In this document: positions 1-4,463 of the stretch, piece after piece
How positions within the stretch are numbered: the stretch's first letter is position 1
Layout: each line of letters starts with the position of its first letter
DNA from: CAYUUP01 sp964447925
GTDB lineage: Bacteria; Bacillota; Clostridia; Oscillospirales; Oscillospiraceae
Assembly: GCA_964447925.1 (NCBI GenBank)
Contig: CAYUUP010000044.1
Coordinates: forward strand, 1-12,909
Reading direction: 5' to 3'
DNA length: 12,909 nucleotides
Program-made: the position numbers and the translations under genes
Notes under the pieces: generated by a model
What the model saw: the letters and a program-made list of their open reading frames with translations, nothing else
What the model was told of the DNA's origin: nothing
Database searches by the model: none

Positions 1-586
1 CGCCATGACCATTACCCTGCTGACAGACGCCCAGGGCAACAAGATGGGTAAGACTGCCGGAAATGCTGTCTGGCTGGACGCCCACAAGACCAGCCCCTAT
101 GATTTTTCCCAGTCCTGGCGGAATGTGGGTGACGCCGATGTTATCAAATGTCTGAAGATGCTGACATTCCTGCCGCTGGAGGAGATCCAGACTATGGAGA
201 ACTGGGAGGGCAGCCAGCTGAACCGGGCCAAGGAGATTTTGGCCTTTGAGCTGACCAGCTTGGTGCATGGCCGGCAGGAAGCGGAGCAGGCCCAACAGAC
301 GGCCCGGGGTCTTTTCTCCCAGGGGGGGGATCTGTCCAATGTCCCAACCACCACCCTTGACCCGGAGGACGTGCCGGAAGGCGGCATAGACATTATCTCC
401 CTGCTGGTACGGGCTGGGCTGGCCCCCTCCCGTGGGGAGGGACGGCGGCTGATCCAACAGGGGGGCATTCAAGTGAACAGCCAAAAAATCACGGATATCG
501 GCACAACCTACAGCCGGGGGGCCCTCACCGGCCGGGGGCTGCTCATCAAAAAGGGCAAAAAGGTCTATCACCGGGTTCAGCTATAA
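1..586 (+). CDS. tyrS: Tyrosyl-tRNA synthetase, 3' part (5' end outside window)
   Basis: Attaches tyrosine to tRNA-Tyr in the cytoplasm. Only the C-terminal part is present; the frame is open from base 2, and the first in-frame ATG (base 5) lies inside the protein rather than at its start. Counting from that Met, KMGKT at residues 13-17 is the class I KMSKS loop, and the following NAVWLD stretch is typical of TyrRS. A helical anticodon-binding region follows. The last ~65 residues (about 127-190, from GGIDIISLL to the end) form an S4 RNA-binding domain, with the expected SRGEGRRLIQQGG helix-turn and GRGLLIKKGKK strand. About 210 N-terminal residues, including the HIGH motif, must lie upstream. 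The gene ends in TAA and a terminator hairpin follows 85 bases later. TyrRS genes in this group often have a T-box leader, but that region is outside the window. Confidence 0.95.
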   Translation, partial: AMTITLLTDAQGNKMGKTAGNAVWLDAHKTSPYDFSQSWRNVGDADVIKCLKMLTFLPLEEIQTMENWEGSQLNRAKEILAFELTSLVHGRQEAEQAQQTARGLFSQGGDLSNVPTTTLDPEDVPEGGIDIISLLVRAGLAPSRGEGRRLIQQGGIQVNSQKITDIGTTYSRGALTGRGLLIKKGKKVYHRVQL

Positions 587-670
587 TTGAATCCGGTGCG
601 TGGAAAACTCCCTGTTGCGGTCAATGTCACTCGGTTAGCAGCCATGTAGTATTCCCCTCTTCAGGAAATG

Positions 671-715
671 ACAGCACACAGCAAAGCGAAAGCATGCAGT
701 GTGCTGTTTCTTTAT
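671..715 (+). terminator. Rho-independent terminator after tyrS
   Basis: Perfect 9-bp inverted repeat ACAGCACAC (671-679) and GTGTGCTGT (699-707), followed by a moderately U-rich run (TTTCTTTA). It lies 85 bases after the tyrS stop and well before the ilvE promoter, so it most likely ends the tyrS transcript. The loop is long (19 nt), which lowers confidence a little. Confidence 0.65.
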
Positions 716-849
716 CATCACGGCAGCCGGTTCGTTAGACAGGCCTGCAGCCTGAGTTCCGTTCTGCCGGGAAGAGCCTGCTTCACATTATTTCAGCCGT
801 TTTGGGGCAGATCTATTTTCTTTTCTTTACGGAATTTTTTTGATTTCCC
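716..849. other. Non-coding stretch between tyrS terminator and ilvE promoter
   Basis: Part of a 393-base gap without a convincing gene (587-979). The stretch contains nested inverted repeats: CGGCAG at 721-726 with CTGCCG at 764-769, enclosing AGGC at 741-744 with GCCT at 750-753. It then runs into a T-rich tract. I recognise no RNA family here. The 69-codon frame crossing it (from 668) starts inside the terminator stem, has no ribosome binding site and no recognisable protein character. Confidence 0.3.
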
Positions 850-878
850 TTGCAAACTGCGGGATAGGCCGCTATAAT
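850..878 (+). promoter_or_regulatory. Sigma-A promoter for ilvE operon
   Basis: -35 TTGCAA (850-855), 17-bp spacer, -10 TATAAT (873-878). This is close to consensus and predicts a start near 885, giving an ilvE leader of about 95 nt. Confidence 0.8.
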
Positions 879-909
879 ATATCATATAAGATAATCTCTT
901 TTCCTGCCA

Positions 910-945
910 TGGCGGCGTTGAGGGGCTGTCCCCGGAGTGCCGCCA
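910..945 (+). promoter_or_regulatory. Stem-loop in ilvE leader
   Basis: Inverted repeat TGGCGGC (910-916) and GCCGCCA (939-945), with an inner GGGG (922-925)/CCCC (930-933) stem closed by a CTGT loop. No U-run follows, so it is not an obvious terminator. It lies between the transcription start and the ilvE ribosome binding site and could affect stability or translation. No T-box or leader peptide rich in branched-chain codons was seen. Confidence 0.4.
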
Positions 946-979
946 CAGATAAAATCCATTTCAGAGGAGGAATGCTGCC

Positions 980-2050
980 ATGCAGCAGATCAAAATCCAG
1001 CGGGCGGAGACTTTAAAGCCCAAGACACCGGATGACCAGCTGGGCTTCGGCAATTATTTCACCGATCATATGTTTCTGATGGACTACACCGATGGTCAGG
1101 GCTGGCACGATCCCCGTATCGTACCATACGGCCCCTTTTCCCTCGACCCCTCCTGCATGGTGTTCCATTATGCCCAGGAGATTTTTGAGGGGCTGAAGGC
1201 ATACCGGGCAGAGAACGGCTCAATCCAGCTGTTCCGGCCCATCGAGAATGCCCGCCGGCTGAACAACTCCTGCCGCCGGATGTGCATTCCGGAGGTAGAC
1301 GAGGCGCTGTTTGTGGAGGCCATCAAGACACTGGTAGAGCTGGAGCAGGATTGGGTACCTCACTCTCCGGATACCTCCCTCTACATCCGGCCCTTTATTT
1401 TCGCCACTGATGCCACCCTGGGCGTCCACGCCTCCAAGACCTATAGCTTTGTTGTGATCTGCTCCCCTTCCGGCTGCTACTATGCGGCGGGTCTGGATCC
1501 TGTCCGCATTTACATGGAAACGGAGGACGTCCGAGCTGTACGTGGCGGCACCGGTTTCACCAAGTGCGGCGGCAACTACGCTGCCTCCATCCGGGCTGGT
1601 GAGCGGGCCGAAGAGTTGGGCTATGCCCAGGTACTGTGGCTGGACGGCGTGGAGCGGAAGTATATTGAGGAAGTCGGCTCCATGAACGTCATGTTTAAGA
1701 TCAATGGGACTGTAGTCACTCCTGCCCTCACCGGATCTGTCCTGCCGGGCATCACCAGGAAGTCCTGCATCGAACTGATGAAAAGCTGGGGCGTACCTGT
1801 AGAGGAGCGGCTGATTTCCGCTGAAGAGCTGTTTGACGCTGCCGAGAGCGGCGCGCTGGAGGAGGCTTGGGGTACTGGCACCGCCGCCGTAGTCTCTCCC
1901 ATTGGCGAGTTGGGCTGGGGCGAGAAGCACATCGTTGTCTGCGGCGGACAGATTGGCCCTATGACCCAGCGACTGTATGACACGCTCACCGGCATCCAGT
2001 GGGGCAAGGTGGAGGATACCTTCGGCTGGACGGTGAAGGTCACCGGGTGA
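980..2050 (+). CDS. ilvE: Branched-chain amino acid aminotransferase
   Basis: PLP-dependent class IV aminotransferase that interconverts leucine, isoleucine and valine with their 2-keto acids, using 2-oxoglutarate/glutamate. It has 356 residues, the usual size of the eukaryote-like BCAT II form. Visible motifs: YAQEIFEGLKAYR (about 64-76) in the N-terminal domain; the PLP-lysine region GFTKCGGNYAAS with K195 as likely Schiff-base lysine; QVLWLDG and EEVGSMN (about 217-235), with the Glu near the cofactor pyridine nitrogen; GSVLPGITR (252-260) and GTGTAAVVSPIG (298-309), which bind the cofactor phosphate. The start is fixed by AGGAGG at 965-970, 9 bases before ATG. It has its own promoter and a structured leader. 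A GNAT gene follows after 31 bases and then tadA, probably in one transcript. Confidence 0.95.
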   Translation: MQQIKIQRAETLKPKTPDDQLGFGNYFTDHMFLMDYTDGQGWHDPRIVPYGPFSLDPSCMVFHYAQEIFEGLKAYRAENGSIQLFRPIENARRLNNSCRRMCIPEVDEALFVEAIKTLVELEQDWVPHSPDTSLYIRPFIFATDATLGVHASKTYSFVVICSPSGCYYAAGLDPVRIYMETEDVRAVRGGTGFTKCGGNYAASIRAGERAEELGYAQVLWLDGVERKYIEEVGSMNVMFKINGTVVTPALTGSVLPGITRKSCIELMKSWGVPVEERLISAEELFDAAESGALEEAWGTGTAAVVSPIGELGWGEKHIVVCGGQIGPMTQRLYDTLTGIQWGKVEDTFGWTVKVTG

Positions 2051-2081
2051 GACGCCCGACCTGTCAGGGAGGAAAACCGGT

Positions 2082-2609
2082 TTGGAGATACGCAGCCTGT
2101 CCAGTGTATATACGGTGAGACGGCTCGTCCCGACGGACGTGGAACAGGTCTTTGCCCTGTGCGCCGGAAATCCGGCCTTTTACCGGCATCATCCCCCCTT
2201 CGTGACGCGGGAAAGCATTCTGGAGGATCTTGAAGTTCTGCCGCCGGGCAAGGAACGCCGGGACAAACTGTTTGTGGGCTTTTTTGCGGAGGACGGACTG
2301 ATCGCCGTCATGGATCTGATCCTCGATTACCCTGGGGACGGCGTGGCGTATATCGGCCTGTTTATGCTGCGGGCCGCCGATCAGGGGCGGGGCGTCGCCA
2401 CAGCTCTGATGGGCGAGATCGCGGACTGTCTGCGCGGCTGGGGATTTGAGCGGATACGGTTGGCCATCGACGAGGGCAACCCCCAGAGCGAGGCCTTTTG
2501 GGCAAAAAATTGCTTTGTCAGGACAGGGGAGCGGTATCCGAACGACTTTTCCACCTATCTGCCCATGGAGCGTCCGCTGCAGCGGGCATCGGAGAGGACG
2601 GAGACATGA
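2082..2609 (+). CDS. GNAT family N-acetyltransferase
   Basis: 175-residue protein of the GCN5-related acetyltransferase superfamily, transferring an acetyl group from acetyl-CoA to an unknown amine substrate. Evidence: a beta-alpha pattern with TVRRLVPTDVEQVFAL at the N terminus, the beta-4 strand VAYIGLFML (about 88-96), the acetyl-CoA pyrophosphate loop DQGRGVATALM (100-110, matching Q/RxxGxG/A), and the C-terminal NPQSEAFWAKNCFVRTGE segment (133-150) that usually covers the CoA. The start is TTG at 2082, chosen because AGGGAGG (2066-2072) lies 9 bases before it and no ATG precedes the fold. It is 31 bases after ilvE and its TGA overlaps the tadA start (ATGA), so translation is probably coupled. 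The family is too broad to name a substrate; there is no RimI/RimJ signature I can rely on. Confidence 0.85.
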   Translation: MEIRSLSSVYTVRRLVPTDVEQVFALCAGNPAFYRHHPPFVTRESILEDLEVLPPGKERRDKLFVGFFAEDGLIAVMDLILDYPGDGVAYIGLFMLRAADQGRGVATALMGEIADCLRGWGFERIRLAIDEGNPQSEAFWAKNCFVRTGERYPNDFSTYLPMERPLQRASERTET

Positions 2610-3070
2610 CCCATCAGGACTATATGCGGCAGGCGCTGGCACTGGCCCGGGATGCCCTGGAGACGGGGGACGTGCCGGTGGGCTGCGTGGTGGTCTGCGG
2701 CAATAAAATTGTAGGCCGGGGCCGGAACCGCCGGGAGGAACGGAGGGATGCCTCCGCTCACGCCGAGATGGAGGCCATCCGGCAGGCCTGCGGCAGTCTG
2801 GGCCGCTGGCGGCTCTCAGACTGTACCCTCTATGTCACGCTGGAGCCGTGTGCCATGTGCGCCGGGGCCATTCTCAACGCCCGGATGGGCCAGGTGTGGT
2901 ATGGTGCAGCAGATACCAGGGCAGGCTGCCTGGGATCTGTGCTGGCCCTTCAGGAGGAAGGGCTGGGACACCGGCCCCAAATCTATGGAGGACTGCTGGA
3001 GGAGGACTGCAAAGGCCTGCTTATGGCTTTTTTTGAAGGGCTTCGGGAGAAAAAGCAAAAAATTCTCTGA
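2606..3070 (+). CDS. tadA: tRNA-specific adenosine deaminase TadA
   Basis: Zinc deaminase that converts adenosine 34 of tRNA-Arg(ACG) to inosine, allowing wobble decoding. It has 154 residues, normal for TadA. The cytidine/deoxycytidylate-deaminase core is complete: HAE at 52-54 (H52 zinc ligand, E54 proton shuttle) and PCAMC at 81-85 (C82 and C85 zinc ligands). The following DTRAGCLGS stretch (103-111) and the C-terminal ECxxLLxxFF-like helix are typical. The reading frame is open further upstream, but ATG 2606 is preferred: GGAGAGG (2591-2597) lies 8 bases before it, it overlaps the GNAT stop as ATGA, and the protein then begins with the typical HQDYMRQALALA helix. In many Firmicutes tadA is followed by the SRP RNA and dnaX; here it is followed by a convergent operon instead. 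Confidence 0.93.
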   Translation: MTHQDYMRQALALARDALETGDVPVGCVVVCGNKIVGRGRNRREERRDASAHAEMEAIRQACGSLGRWRLSDCTLYVTLEPCAMCAGAILNARMGQVWYGAADTRAGCLGSVLALQEEGLGHRPQIYGGLLEEDCKGLLMAFFEGLREKKQKIL

Positions 3071-3077
3071 ATTTCAT

Positions 3078-3127
3078 ACTTCTGTAACATCTTCTTGTGA
3101 ACTTCTGTAACATTCCCGGGTTATACT
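3078..3127 (+). promoter_or_regulatory. Pho-box-like direct repeat with -10 element
   Basis: A perfect 13-bp direct repeat ACTTCTGTAACAT occurs at 3078-3090 and 3101-3113, 23 bp apart, with a degenerate middle unit CTTGTGAAC (3094-3102). The units CTGTAACAT/CTTGTGAAC/CTGTAACAT are spaced 12 and 11 bp apart, as in tandem PhoB/PhoP-type boxes. A -10 (TATACT, 3122-3127) begins 8 bp after the last unit and no good -35 exists, the layout of an activator-dependent promoter. Assignment to a Pho regulator is inference. Confidence 0.4.
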
Positions 3128-3133
3128 ATGAGT

Positions 3134-3217
3134 GTAGTGACAAGAGCTTCTTTTCATTCTATCCTCCATCCTTATTATTAAAGGCCGTTCCCGGCAGGGA
3201 ACGGCCTTTAATATATT
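3134..3217 (+). ncRNA. Possible small RNA between tadA and convergent operon
   Basis: If the -10 at 3122-3127 is used, transcription would start near 3134 and stop at the strong hairpin ending at 3213, giving an RNA of roughly 80-85 nt. The interior has no plausible ORF with a ribosome binding site. Nothing in it resembles SRP RNA, 6S RNA or a known riboswitch. It may equally be only a terminator region shared by two convergent genes. Confidence 0.25.
3176..3217. terminator. Bidirectional terminator between convergent operons
   Basis: Perfect 17-bp stem (3176-3192 with 3197-3213) closed by a GGCA loop. The GC-rich core AAAGGCCGTTCCC pairs with GGGAACGGCCTTT. A/T-rich flanks on both sides let it serve the tadA transcript on the plus strand and the transhydroxylase-like operon on the minus strand. 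Confidence 0.85.
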
Positions 3218-3240
3218 GTTTGGGCTTGTTTTTGCACCAG

Positions 3241-3651
3241 TCAGCCGTCTTTGCCTGTTTCCTGCGATGCCTCTGCCAACGTCTCACAGACAAAGTCTAG
3301 GCATTGGGCCACCATGCGGTTACAGCAGACCTTTTTGGACTCTCCCCGCCCCGCCGCCGCTTTCAGCAGGTCAGCGCAGTTGACGGCACCGTTTTCTGCC
3401 TGAAAGCGCCGCATCAGCTCATCCCGCTTCTGTAGGGATGACTCCAGATATCCCAGGGCCATCAGCGCCCCGGTCAGCGCCCCGCAGACGGAGCCGCATC
3501 CCATCCCACCGCCAAAGTTCCGGGTCAGGGCGGCAGCCTGCTCACGGGTGATGCCCAGATCTTCGGCAAAGGGGATGAGTACCGATTGAGCGCAGTTGTA
3601 ATGTATTTGCGGGTCATTCTGCAGGGCAAGCATATCCTCCTTCTTTGTCAT
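3241..3651 (-). CDS. C_GCAxxG_C_C family probable redox protein
   Basis: 136-residue cysteine-rich protein with no signal peptide or membrane segment. It carries the pattern that names the C_GCAxxG_C_C family: C20 in the first helix (NCAQSV), a glycine-rich GGGMGCGSVCGALTGALMALG region with C52 and C56 (about 47-67), C92 (NCADLL), the pair C109-C110 (VCCNRMV), then C117 and C122. The family is described as putatively redox-active; no reaction is known to me. The start ATG overlaps the stop of the upstream Fe-S subunit (ATGA) and has GGGAGGAG just before it, so it is the last gene of the molybdoenzyme operon. That position suggests a role in electron supply, metal handling or maturation for the enzyme, which is inference. 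The shared terminator lies about 28 bases past its stop. Confidence 0.8.
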   Translation of the reverse strand: MTKKEDMLALQNDPQIHYNCAQSVLIPFAEDLGITREQAAALTRNFGGGMGCGSVCGALTGALMALGYLESSLQKRDELMRRFQAENGAVNCADLLKAAAGRGESKKVCCNRMVAQCLDFVCETLAEASQETGKDG

Positions 3652-4463
3652 GGCTGCTCCTCCCGCAGCAAGGGGATGTCTCCCAGATTTTGTTGTTCCC
3701 TGCTCCGCAGCCCGTCAAAGACTTTGTACTCGTAACCGGGGGCGTGGATGACCAAATCAAAGACGCCCACAGGCAGGTCGTTGAACCAGAAATCACCGTA
3801 ATCATCAGTGTACACCTCCCAGTGCTTGCCACCGGAGGTCAGGATACAACGGGCACCGATAATGACCTCCTTCTCCACCGGGTCATAGACGGTGCCACCG
3901 ATAAACAGTCCGGGAATGTTGCGGTAGTAGACCCGGGGAGCGCAGCCCGTTTCCGGCTGCATTACTGTTGCCCCTTCGATGTAGTCTTGAAGCGCAGCTT
4001 CCTCGCCAAACTGCATGGCATCAGTAGGGCAGGCCTCCACGCAGCGGGGGAGTTTTGCTCCGTGATCCAGCAGATGGGCACAGCCGGTACACTTCTGGGG
4101 AAGATTCAACTCTTCATTCCAGTATATGGCCCCATAGGGGCAGGATTTCAGCAGATCCCGGCGGCCCCTGGCCTTCTCTGGATCAATAATCACCAGGCCA
4201 TCGTCCCGGCGGTAAACCGCTCCGCCGGAGGCCCTGATGCACGGGGCATGGCGGCAGTGATTGCACAGGTGGGAGATATAGTGGATGCGAACCTTGGGGA
4301 TGGTGCCAATGGGATGGTCATCCACCCGGCACCAGAAGTGACCGATTTCCGGCTGGGGGGCGGCGTAGGGCGACCAGTCGTTACCTACGTGTTCGTCCTT
4401 ACAGGCCAGCTGGCAGTTATAGCAGCCGCTGCACTTGGCTACATCAATGACAAAGGCCTTCAT
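3648..4463 (-). CDS. Fe-S electron-transfer subunit, transhydroxylase BthL-like
   Basis: 271-residue partner of the molybdopterin subunit. The cysteine pattern indicates three [4Fe-4S] clusters: C11, C14, C17, C21; C67, C70, C75; C108; C125, C128, C141, C145. Compared with four-cluster DmsB/FdnH-type subunits, the third triplet is absent and the fourth cysteine of the second motif is S79. By the usual pairing this leaves C11/14/17+C145, C125/128/141+C21 and C67/70/75+C108. Residues ~183-265 form a beta-rich, transthyretin/carboxypeptidase-regulatory-like domain (GLFIGGTVYDP ... WEVYTDDYGDFWFNDLPVG ... HAPGYEY). Three clusters plus a C-terminal beta-barrel and ~275 residues match the small subunit of Pelobacter pyrogallol-phloroglucinol transhydroxylase. 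Start 4463 overlaps the large-subunit stop (ATGA) and has AAGGAG 8 bases before it; a longer frame to 4520 lies inside the upstream gene and is rejected. Confidence 0.88.
   Translation of the reverse strand: MKAFVIDVAKCSGCYNCQLACKDEHVGNDWSPYAAPQPEIGHFWCRVDDHPIGTIPKVRIHYISHLCNHCRHAPCIRASGGAVYRRDDGLVIIDPEKARGRRDLLKSCPYGAIYWNEELNLPQKCTGCAHLLDHGAKLPRCVEACPTDAMQFGEEAALQDYIEGATVMQPETGCAPRVYYRNIPGLFIGGTVYDPVEKEVIIGARCILTSGGKHWEVYTDDYGDFWFNDLPVGVFDLVIHAPGYEYKVFDGLRSREQQNLGDIPLLREEQP

Noticed and set aside
668..877. Open frame of 69 codons between tyrS and ilvE
   Set aside because: Starts in the tyrS terminator stem, has no ribosome binding site, and its end overlaps the ilvE promoter; composition is not protein-like.
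1220..1930. 236-codon minus-strand frame inside ilvE
   Set aside because: Shadow of a strongly conserved aminotransferase; no start signals.
3071..3240. SRP RNA or dnaX start expected after tadA
   Set aside because: No SRP RNA core (GGAAGG/AGCAGCC type) or other known RNA could be seen; the region holds a repeat, a -10 and a terminator instead.
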